From NCBI RefSeq assembly GCF_009602425.1, contig NW_022260544.1:137407-201406 (forward strand): a stretch of 64,000 nt of DNA, given 5' to 3'. This document shows positions 47,481-58,300 of this stretch, piece by piece (position 1 is the stretch's first letter; every line of letters begins with the position of its first letter). The stretch is from Actinia tenebrosa (Eukaryota; Cnidaria; Anthozoa; Actiniaria; Actiniidae). A model generated the notes under the pieces. It had not been told where the DNA came from, searched no databases, and worked only from the letters and a program-made list of their open reading frames with translations. The translations under genes and the position numbers were made by a program.

Positions 47481-49500
47481 TTCTATCTTGATTTGAAGCT
47501 TGCGAATTTGAATTCTTAGCTCGGATTATAAGTTAGTATTAGATTATAGATCTTTACAGATTCGTGTAAAGCTTTTTTTAAAGTCATTTCGGTTTCGGGT
47601 GTGACGATTTGTTCAAAAACTCTTTTCACAAATGAACGTTTTAATGTTTTGAGGTAAAGGCCTGGATTGAAATGTACAACGTTCGTTTCATTAATACAAG
47701 CTACAAATCATGATGGAATTCTCAGTACTATTCCATTCTTTTGTTTTCAAAGTAAGTGAAGATATCTTGCTGTACGCCACACGTACAGATCCTCCTAGAT
47801 TGTCTATTGAAAACCGATTGACAGGTCGTTTATATAGTTGTGATATTAGAACGTCTTGGGTCTATATGTTGACGTGTTATCATACCGAGTATAGGGAATG
47901 CTTTTAAAGATTGAATCATTCAATTCTTTATAGTATGGTTGAGTTTATATTAGTGTATAAGTATAATATTATCAATAAAGAATTGAGAGCTACTCAAAAT
48001 AGATTAAAAGCCTATAGCTGCGAAGATGGATGGATTATCACTGATTGTGTTCGGTTGCTAACGAAACGAGCTGGTAGAAGGTTCGAATTTTTACTGCTCT
48101 CCCATTTTCATTTATTCTCTATTTTTTTCTTTCTTTCGTTTCATCCTTTTGAATGAATCCACTAGATTTTTGGTGAGGAAAAAAAAATTTCCTTAATTCC
48201 CACTTTCAAATCGTTTATCGTTTGTTGCTTAAAGGATTTTCCTTTGTTAGTATAAAAATATATGCAAATGAAAAAAGCTAATTATAAATGGAACTAAAAA
48301 GTTAAGGCACTCAAAATTTAGATTACTAAAGTTGTGAAATAAAAAGTGTTATTGGTGTTAAAACTCCAATAAAGTCAGATTAACCCTTATATTTTTTTAT
48401 ACCCGGCCTAATTTATAAGTTTTAGCTCTGTTCTTTCATAGCATTACAAATCCAAATCTTAGATATTCATTTTATGGCTCTCGATAATATTCGACCGAAA
48501 CTGGGTTCAAATGAGTTTCCTAACCACGGAACTTCGTGAGAAGATTAAATTTATAAACCCATATGAAAATAAAAGGGCGTAGGAAAGGCAACAGCTGGTT
48601 GTGTGAGAACAGAATAGTAATCTTTCACGTTAGTTGAAGGTTTCTGTCTGTAATAAATATAGTTTCTTACCTCAATATAACGCTGCGAAAAACCAGGGCT
48701 GTCTCCAGCAACACAAAGTCACAAGAACCTATATTTTTTTCTCTCCAAAAAGAATAATACAACAAAATTATTTAATATAATTAGAGAAATGAGTATAGCT
48801 TTAAAAGGAAAGCTAAAAGAACAGCTTGAATGTCTTCCTACACCCGGCCAGATTACCTTTGCGGAAACGCATTGTTCAAAGAAAAAATTGCCTTGGTAAG
48901 ACGATTCAATTTTTGAAGGCAAATCCGAAGAAAATGATCTGAATTACTTTTTTAGGTGATCATTTGATGTCGGAGCTCAATTTCGTTAATACTGTAAAGC
49001 TGGCGGTACATTTAGCAAGGAAAGGAATTCACAATTTAAATATGAAGACAAACAGAGCGAGTTAATAGATTTTATTCAATAGATTTTATCAACAATAGAA
49101 GATAATAGATAAGATAATGAAGTTTGTTTAGATTGTCCGGTTAAGGTGACAAGGCTAAAAAAAAAAGTAAAACGAAATATCTTATTGAGATATCACAGAA
49201 GTATCGCGGCCCCAAATTGATGTGATTTTTAATGCTAATGTATACAAACAAGCGAGCATGCAGTTTCTTTTGACAGCGGTACACATTTTGCGCATGACCT
49301 CAAGCTAAACCAACATGTCAGGAATAGCATTGTCGTGCCCAAAACATGTTTACCAATGATGTTTAAGAAGATATGAAATGGTAAGCAGTGGGGTGGGGGA
49401 TTGCGCCCTTATTAATGAGTAAATTGGACTGACGTCGATCAAAGTTCAGATAGCTGATGACAGGAGTTGGTCTCTCAAGTTATATATTTTACTTTGAGTA
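47481..49500. other. Intergenic DNA downstream of the synaptotagmin-like genes
   Basis: AT-rich with short unassignable frames. A GGTTCGAATT word near 48080 looks like a tRNA box B but has no folding tRNA around it. No gene is supported. Confidence 0.4.
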
Positions 49501-52500
49501 CTAAGTATGTAGTTTATGGCACTGAAGCACTTGTTTTTGCGGTGATGACATCATCTCATTCCAGTGTCGTATTTCACTCCCAAACGAATGAATACCAAGA
49601 TTAATCAGACCGATTTTATAAGCCTTGAGTTTAAAATCCCCTCGAAAGACCTCGCAGGTAATGCTAGAGTTCGTTAGTTCTTCCTCTTTCATTTCAAAGA
49701 CAAACACTTCGTTGAAAACTGGAAATGTTGTTCGTTTAACGACTTTTGTTTTTCTCTTGTCCACCATTTTTCTCTGGACGTAATACGTCACTCTAACGTA
49801 AGTATCTGAAGGAAAATACCGCAATAAACGTCATTAATAACTATTGATTATTAATATTATAATAACAATTATGAATATTAACATTTTTTAACATAATTAA
49901 ATGTGATAAGATAGGTTAGTGTTGTGTGTTTGTCGGCTCGTTTTGTCGTCCATCACGACACAGTAAGACATGCCATAGCACTTTTTTAAATAGTAAACGT
50001 GGTGCATTGTGGTCTAGTTTGGGTACGAAAATCTTTTGTTTATCAAATCTTATTTGGTGTCGTTTGGACCACGTTACACCATATTTATAAAAAAAATAAA
50101 CTTAAATTTGTAACTTAAGGTAAAATTTCGTGCTGAGATGATCTCCACACGCGTCTCTCATTTTCCCGCCATAACACTTTCTTCTCAGCATCGGCTTATA
50201 TTCTAAGCTAATCATTCAGTATAGTTGGCTCACCAAGGTGGTCTTCAGACTTTGGAGGTGGTAAGTTTTCGGCTTTGATGACGTGAACTACTAAGCGACC
50301 TGCCCTTGGCTCCTGACACAGGGATACCGACAGCTGACCTCGCTCACCATCCTAGTAACAGATATTCGGAAACCAGTAAACTTTATTACTTTTATAAAAT
50401 TGCATCGCTCGAAGAGGTCAGCGGTTGGTTGCCAGGAATTTTCGGATGCCTAGGCAACCAACCGCTGAACAACCGAGCGTGGTTTCGAAGAAAGAGTAAA
50501 CGGTAGAAACAGTAAGAAAGGAAGGAGAAATTTTCTCACCTCATCAGGAACTTCTTGAGATACCAGTTTTCTAAGGATCGTTTCGCCTTCTTCGACATTG
50601 ATTTCAGATAATGGTACAAGAACGTCTGCAATGAATTCGCTAAAATAGAAAGAAGAAGAATGTCTCTCATTACATCACAAGAAAGACTTTATCTCAGGTA
50701 ATCAATATTCCAGTAAACTGCGCATGACTGAAATACAATTCACTACTGCGCATGACAAACTCGTACCCAGAGCTCTTATTTCTCACTGCGCATGCTCGAC
50801 GAAATAATTATTTATTCGAGTAACGCAGTAACTGAAATAAGGGATCTGGGATCCTGGTTCTGGGTACGAGATTGCGCAGGACTGAAATAAATGTTAACTG
50901 CGCATGACTGAACTAGACATTTACTACAGCGCATGACTAAACGAACTTCTAAGCAACACTGGACAAAATAGATAGAAAACCCATAAACAATGTTCCTAAT
51001 GTCCTAAATGCATGAGGAAATTTGAAAAGAACGATTTTAAAAAGCAAATTGCTAGTTAATTAAGCATATTTTTTCTGCTATTGACTGAACATAAGAGCAG
51101 TATACGTTAGTGGAGTACAAAATGTTAATACCTGCGTGAGAATCGATCGTAGTCCAGTACAACAAACTTTAAGGTGGACTCTTTAACCTTTTCTAACGAG
51201 ATTCTATCAAACACACAGATCCTGTTATTCGACAGATTCATAAAATTTGTACGCGTTTCTTTGTCGTCTTTTCCAGTCAGTAAAATAACTCTGACGTAGG
51301 GAGTTGAAACCCCGGATGTACGAAGCTGAGGAAGGTCGTACATGCCGTTCACCTGGGAAAAAAGCAAGAAAATTTACGTTTCCTTATAATTTTTTATACG
51401 TGTTAAGTTTCGGTAATTTTTGAAAATGAACGAAAAACCAAATTCGAAAAAGGACAATACCGTTTTGGGGGGGGGGGGGGGATCAAAATGGCAGAAAATA
51501 TCAGAGAAAATAGTTACTTTATGAACATATTGTTCTCGTTCTTATTCTTTTATTTCTTGAAGCAAAGAATCTGCCTTTTTTGTACTCTAATGTGCAATGT
51601 ATGTTTGCTCTTGAGTCTATTCTTGAGGTCCTTCTCGTTCGGTTATCGACTTTGATTAGGGTCATCTACTGACTCATTCCACAGGTAGCCCACACTCTTT
51701 TTTCCACATCTTCAACCGGAAGTACGTAAATTAATAAACTAACACTCAAGTTACATGTATCCGTCATCAAGTTGTAAAGGTCATTCAAGTAAACCAATCA
51801 TAAAACGAGTAGAATATCTCATTCAGAGCGCTCCAAATATAAAATATTTTCAGATGCGGAACAAGTCTATACTTGAAGTGTTATTTGAGAAAACACTTTT
51901 TCCTGTTTCGTTTTTTTGTTTACTCTCCTTACTAAGAATTAGCGTTTCCGCTTTAAGAGCATAGTGAAGGTTTCATTCTAAATCGATCAGTAAAGTAGTC
52001 AGGATTATCATAAAAACATAACAGAACAAAAAGAAAAGAATTTTTTTTTGATAGAATGTTAGGAAAAATGGAGCAAGATTATGATATAGATTATAAATAT
52101 TTGATAATATTTTTTGAAACATTGTTAGCTATATTTGAAGAAATTTGTACAAGCTCCTAAGTTTATACATGTCTCAATATCGGACGTGACATTCTAATAC
52201 CAAGTAACTTATACCAGTTCAGTTTCAATACATAATAACCTATAATCATAAGTAAGTAGAAAATATGTAATAATTTTGAATGTTAGCTCTGTTTCCATAC
52301 CTGAACGACAAGCAGATTCTTATTGGCCTCAAAATGAATCGACACTTGCATTTTCCCGAAAGGAGAAAGAGAGCTCTTTTTATAGGCCTTCTTGTGTGAG
52401 GGCATAGCACCAGAGCGAGTTGAGGATAATGATTGGCGGTATTTATAACTATGCCTGTCCTGTGTGTACCCAGGAACCTCACTGATGGACCTAACGAGCT

Positions 52501-52846
52501 GTGGTCGAGAGATTCGCGGGGTTCCTAATGCCGTTGGAGTAGCTTGAGGCGATTCGCTTGGGCTGTTCCTATTCTCGTCCAGATCTTCTTTCAAACTTCC
52601 AAGGCTGCTCTCGTCTCCTTCTTCAAAGACATTCTCCTCAAGCGTGACGTATGGAGGTATTGTGAAGACAGGAGTTTCAGAAGGAGTGATGTACGAATAC
52701 TGCGAAGGAAGTCGTTTGTATGTCTCTCTTGGTTGTCGTATCATCTGTTTTTTGAAATAAATGATTGCAAACACAGCAAGACAAACAAGGATGACTAACA
52801 CGATTATCCCGACAGAGAGCGCAGCATAATGCATTGATGTAGACAT
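49501..52846 (-). CDS. Synaptotagmin-like protein A (one TM, two C2 domains)
   Basis: Five exons, 52846-52301, 51352-51132, 50639-50540, 50351-50234 and 49805-49501, total 1290 bases and 429 residues with consistent phases. Exon 1 has a single N-terminal membrane span (ALSVGIIVLVILVCLAVFAI), a basic stop-transfer and a Ser/Pro-rich linker. C2A follows (STPYVRVILL, FDRISLEKV) and then C2B (DTYVRVTYYV, FPVFNEVFVFEM), ending in HWNEMMSSPQKQVLQCHKL, the usual synaptotagmin C-terminus. The calcium-binding loop acidic residues are largely absent (TSGVSTPY in C2A, FRGDFKL in C2B), so calcium-independent trafficking is likely, as for some vertebrate synaptotagmins. It is in tandem with a second gene of the same architecture at 55346-60871. 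The ATG at 52846 is followed at once by the TM span. Confidence 0.9.
49999..50084. mobile_element. Short MITE, GGTGCATTGTGGTCTAG termini
   Basis: Related to the copy at 15841-15926. Inverted ends TGGTGCATTGTGGTCTAG and TTTGGACCACGTTACACCA flank a short interior. It lies in the last intron of synaptotagmin-like gene A. Confidence 0.65.
50705..50945. mobile_element. Fold-back element and cluster of TGCGCATG sites
   Basis: CTCGTACCCAG (about 50760) and CTGGGTACGAG (ending 50880) are the inverted outer ends of an element whose arms contain TTATTTCTCACTGCGCATGC. Four further CTGCGCATGAC-type words lie within 200 bases. It sits in an intron of synaptotagmin-like gene A and resembles the element at 62607-62733. 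Confidence 0.7.
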
Positions 52847-53790
52847 CCTTCACGACCGCTCCAAACTTCACAACCAAGTAACTCAATTTTTTTGAAACAT
52901 TCAATGTTCCTCCAATCTTCGCCTTTGAATCAAACTGTACTCTTCACTTCAAACAGTACGCAATCAAAGTCTAGGACGTCAAGTATTTGAGCATGAGTAT
53001 TTGAACACCCTTGGCGTATTTTGATCAACTTCGAATGTGTGGTCGTTATTTCAAAACTAACTCCCGCCTTGAAGATATTAAACGACCTTACGTATCTTCG
53101 TATCTGTTATCACTTGATTGGCTTGAGCTTGTCCAGTTCTCATGCCTTGAATTCTGTTCTTCAATCTCCTAGGATCCTATCCCTTTACATAGTTTATTCC
53201 TAGTTTCATCTGTACGGGATACTGGATACTTTTTACTTCCAAAATATAGAAAGCAATATGAGTCATAAGATTACATTTTCTCTCGTAAGGGAAGCGAGTA
53301 TTAACGGATTTTTGAAGTGATGACAGCTATCAGTATTGTTCTGTTGACTTTTACCTCGTATGAAGTCACGAGAAATAACGAAAGATCGGTTACATCAACA
53401 ACACAGGGATCCCTGCTGATAAAATAAGAAACGATCGTGAGTTGTGAGAAACGGGGACTGAGAAATGCTGGCCCCTAAATGGTAGTGAGTAGTCCCAGTC
53501 GTACCATATTTACAGAAATTATAACAATACATAGACGGAAAATACAGAGAAGGGACAGCAAGGGGAGTAAAAGTTCTTGACAGTAACATACTCCCAGGAG
53601 GCATTTCAAATCAGGAAAATCCCCCTCCCCTCCCTCGGCCTTTTTTGATCGAGATTGCTTACTTAGCTGTTATTCTGAATATCTTAGTTAGCTTTTAATC
53701 AGAGCAAGAAGAAATTGGGTAGTCACTCTATAAAAAGACTATTAAGAAATTGATAATAATATGCGTTAAAAAAAAAAAAAAGAAAATTCT
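52847..53790 (-). promoter_or_regulatory. 5' flank of synaptotagmin-like gene A
   Basis: No exon or repeat was recognised between the ATG of gene A and the poly(A)-flanked GC-rich module. The nearest few hundred bases probably hold the promoter. Confidence 0.3.
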
Positions 53791-53799
53791 TATCTGGAT

Positions 53800-54060
53800 A
53801 CGATGGCGGTTCCAACCCACCGACAGGAATTTAAAAAAAAAAAAAAAAANCNNCNCCNCTTTGCCATACCCCCTAGACATCCGCAGAGCTGAGGCGTCGT
53901 ATGGACTTCGGACCTGACGGCGATTAAATCCTTCTGCCCTTGGGTGTACGAATTACGCAAGAAAATGTTCTAGCCNAAGCATCAGGGGAGAGACCAGCCG
54001 GCCCCCAGACCATATCGGCTAATCCCTTGCATCTCTGCCACGCACGGAATCGGTTGAAAG
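53800..54060. other. GC-rich module flanked by A runs and N positions, unidentified
   Basis: Base composition rises sharply from the AT-rich surroundings. A run of A and scattered N lies at 53832-53858. No reading frame or RNA family was recognised. The poly(A) flank suggests a retroposed RNA or a retrotransposon fragment, but this is inference. Confidence 0.35.
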
Positions 54061-54126
54061 TTTTATGTCAAAAAGTCTAGTCTATTCGGTGCATTGTTTT
54101 CACGGCTATTGTTATGCTGATTCACC

Positions 54127-54225
54127 TGGAACCGTGGTCTACTGGATAAAACCTTGGGTTTCCATGACACTGAGTCAAGTCTGGTTAAGCGAAGTTAGTA
54201 CCTGGATGGGTGACCTGTAATTTAT
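54127..54225 (+). mobile_element. tRNA/5S-rRNA-like SINE head
   Basis: GTTAGTACCTGGATGGGTGACC (54195-54216) is nearly identical to the 5S rRNA internal promoter box C and its flank. Upstream, GTGGTCTACTGGA and TGAGTCAAGTCTGG resemble box A and box B. The rest of a 5S gene is missing, so a 5S- or tRNA-derived SINE or 5S pseudogene is more likely than a functional rRNA gene. Pyrimidine/T runs follow. Confidence 0.5.
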
Positions 54226-55345
54226 ACCTACTTCATTCTTTTTTTTTTTTCTTTTTTTTTTTTAATAATTTTTAATCGAAAATTATAATCCGTTTTAGAT
54301 GAGAAATCGTCGAAAATTAAAAGAGATTTGTTTTTTATGATTCAAACTTATCGTTAGACATGCATCAATTCGTCTAAACAGCAACAACTTGTTTCTTATT
54401 AGCATTCTTTCTTCATAACTTACTGCAAGCCTTAATGGGCCATAGTACGGTGTCACATGCTAGGGTAGTGACCTGAAACTGTTCTGTTCGAACAGAAATG
54501 TTAGCTCATTTCTAGAACATGGAAGAATTTCTTTCCTTTTTGTTTGCCAGTTCGCTTTCTCAGAATAACGAAGGAATACTTCCACACCAATTTGACCGCG
54601 TCTTTTTTGATTTTTTTTTTCAAGTAAAAAAAATCAAAAAAAAAGAAAACATATCAATTTTATTTTGAACTTTATTTTCATCCTTGTACAAATATCTTGA
54701 TTACATTACATTCTATAACTACGCTCTTTCTTTGCTTTAAATATCTTTAGTTAACTTTTCTTACTCATAGAAAAATATAGTTAATATAATATAATAATAT
54801 CTTTTATTGATAATAAATTAGTCTTTCTTTTCTTATCCGAACTAGCTCGCCTACTTTCCCTTTTAAAAGGGATTTTAGTGAAACGCTTTTCTTCGAAAAA
54901 CGTTATCCATCAGGCATATATGTTTCTGGTTAACTTACGAGTTCTCGTTGCACTCTTCGTCAATTATGAAACCCTTTCTTTTGAGCGTAATATATTCCCA
55001 TCTTCACGCACATGTCATTACCTTGAGTGCTATTTCTTTCTCAGTTTAAACGAAACGCAGCTCAAACAAGAACTTCTATTATCGTGATATTTGAAGGGGA
55101 AATTTTGTCTATAAAGGGTCAAATTGCATTAATTTCTGATTTAAAGCCAGATTTTATCACAAGATAGACCTATTTACCTTGGACGTAATGTTTTCCATTT
55201 TCCATACCACGTGTCATTCTCTTGAGAATGAGATTGTTGTATCCATATTAATGTGCAACCATTAAACAAAGAAATGATGCTCTAGGAAATGACACGTGGT
55301 CTCAAATTTGAAAGAGCTATATTGCGAAATATTTTCTGAACCAAT
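54226..55345. other. Intergenic DNA, no gene seen
   Basis: AT-rich, with T runs at 54238-54264 and A-rich stretches near 54620. An inverted pair CCACGTGTCATT / AATGACACGTGG (about 55207 and 55282) spans the 3' side of synaptotagmin-like gene B. Confidence 0.4.
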
Positions 55346-58300
55346 TCAAACTGGTGTTCTATGGAGCTTGTGCAGCCCTGTCACCGGCTTGTGTGGTGAC
55401 GACACAACTGCCTTCCAATGATGAACCTCAGACTCTCTCAGCGCATCGATACCAAGGGTCACATAACCGACGCACACCATCCCCCTCAGGATATCTTGAC
55501 TAAAGACTGTAAATTGTAGACTGTAATTCTCTAATGTGTTGGAGCTGTTGGTTGGGATGTGGAAGTTGAGTTCTTCGTTAAAGATTGGACTTTTCTTTGG
55601 CTTTTTTGTGCGAGTCTGTTGTCGTTGTAGTGTTTCGTCTTGGTATATCAACTCAACCGAGATGCTGGAATCTGTTTTGAACAAAATCAAAGATCATACA
55701 CAAATAAGATGATTGCAGACTGCATAATTTATTGCTCTGCCTTGATTGCCGTCAGGTCAGAAGTCGGTACGGCGCCTCAGCTTCCATGGATCATGGTTAT
55801 TTATTTGTTACGCAGTACATACATGCTGCACATAGATTTTTTTAGAATAGTTTTTACTTACTCTTGCATGATTTGGGTAAATCTCTTAGTTTAATGACAA
55901 CTACTTTGAGTTGTGCCTTTGTTGCGTGATGGCAAACAGACACGAGAAGCTCTCCTGGCCCATCCTGTCAAAACAGAAAAAAAAAATTAATCTAACTCAG
56001 GTACATTCTTATTCTCATTATACGTTTATCCAATCAATTTCAGGTATAGTTTTATTCAAATACGTTCATATCTGATCCATTTCGGGTATATTCTTATTCC
56101 TATACATTGATTCAATTTATGCAATTAAAGCCATTCTTATTACTATCGATTCATCTCAGGTACATTCTTATTCCTATACGTTCCGGCCAATTCATTTCAG
56201 GTACATTCTTATTCCTATACATTGATTCAATTTATGCAATTCATGTCCATTCTTATTACTATAGATCCATCTCAGGTACATTCTTATTCCTATAGTATAG
56301 TATAGTCTATTTACCTCTGTGATGCTGGTTGCTTTTGGTAACAGGGCCCGTTGTAATACTTTTCCTGTCAATATTTCTTGCTCCGAGAGATCAATAGCCG
56401 ACTCTCCAATCATCTCTCCCCGAGAAAAGCCATCTTTGTGCAGAATTTTGATTCGCAAATAAGACTGTAACAGTTCAGAGTAAACGATGTCCTCAAATGT
56501 GAACGACTCGTCGTATATTGGGTTGCAAGTCTTCTTGTGCAGCTAAGAAAAAAAAAATCAAATAAGTTTTGAAAGTTTGCGCAAGCAGTACTTCTGGTCA
56601 GCACACGCACAAAAGTTCCAAACCCCCTCCCCCTAAAGTGCACGTTTGTTCATTTTTTCAGCTCGCCAGTCTCACCTTGCTTTGCTGGCGCAACTGCTTG
56701 GACGGCATGACGAGGTACAGCCTAGCAAACGTATCCAACAAGTTGTTATTTTTCATTGGTAAATCGGTCGCGTTGATCAAATGAACAATGAACTGATTTT
56801 CTTCACCACTGTATCGCATGGTCAGGACAATATTGCCTCGTTTAGTGGCGAGTAGTACCTTCGCTGATGGCTTACTACCAACACCAACAATTATACTATC
56901 ACTGGACTTCTGTCGGCGGTGTATCTCACTGAAGCGTTTCTTTAGTTGTGGCCTAGCACTCATGGCACCTTCGGGTAAGCTTACTTTCTTGGTCAGATGT
57001 GGCTTTTGTGGTTTCTTCGTCGCGGTCATGTCTGACCACACTCGTGGACGAATCGGACTGCCTGGTTCGTTGCGTGTTGATGAGCTGTCTGATATTGTTC
57101 TCTTGCGCTGTGTACTGCGTCTCTCTGTCACAAAGAATAGGATCACATCCTTATTCATTTACCTTCCACTAAAGATTTTTGCTAAACTACATTCAACGTA
57201 CGTTGTAAAAAATAAAAAACGGAAAAAAGGAAAAAACCGAAAAACTGATTCGTTGAAATGTTTTTTTTTCCATATCAGACCACGTTTCATTCCCTAGAGT
57301 ATCATTTCTTTGTTTAACAGTTTTGTATGAGAAGGCACATGACTGATGGATACAACTCAAACAAAGTATCTTATCCTCAAGGGCCGGAACCGCACATGAT
57401 CTGAAATAGAAAAGACATTACACCCTAGCGAATACTAAGGTCGATAGATGTTGCGCGCGCTATGTATGTACTGGTATAAGCTCGTTAATCTTGAGTAGGT
57501 ACGTGATTAAATAAATCGAAGTCAAAGTTTTTACTTGCTTTCTCCCCTCTGAACCAATCATAGATCACGAAAACACCAGCCACCCAATCACAATCGGACT
57601 TGATCGGAAGCCACTACCAGCAACTAAATATCACAGTATTCTAAATAGTAGTACCTGGTTTACCGGGTGATGAAGGCAGTGACATCTCCCCCCCGGATGT
57701 TGTCGATGTACCAGCGCTACGAGTTCGCGTACCAAACAAAGAAGGAAAGAATAACGATTCTCTTCGTGAACTCTTCCAGGGTCCTCCGACTTCTTGCCCT
57801 TTTTCGAAGCTTGGTTGTTCGGGAAACATAGAAACGTCCATGACAGACTCGAGTCGTCTGATTACTGGGCCAGCGGTCTCCTGTGAGGCACCCAAATCAC
57901 GTGAGTAATCTTTTACGCATATTTTTTTTGAAGGGGGGGAGGGAGGGTTATGGATCAGGCAAAAATGAAAATAGGAAGACTAAATAGACACTGGAAGGTA
58001 GAAATAGTTGCCGCTTGTTAGCGAGGATTTTTAAGGGAGTGACGTCATCGGCGCCATGTTGGGAGGGCCCACTCTCCCTCGTTCTGAATCGAGGCTTGAA
58101 TCTTTTGCATAACGACGCGTGTATTTAAAGAGTCAAATACAAACTGCTACCGTACCTCCCCTCCCTCCCTGTCTTCAAAGACTCCATCCGGCTGTACTAA
58201 CGAGGGCGTATCCATCCCAATCGGCCAGTTATCAGAAACAGGATCAAATACCTCCCCTTCGGAGCTCAACCTATCTTGTATGAGCATTGGTAACATCAGA

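Noticed and set aside
47995-48090. tRNA-like GGTTCGAATT word
   Set aside because: The flanking stem does not pair and no acceptor or anticodon arm could be drawn.
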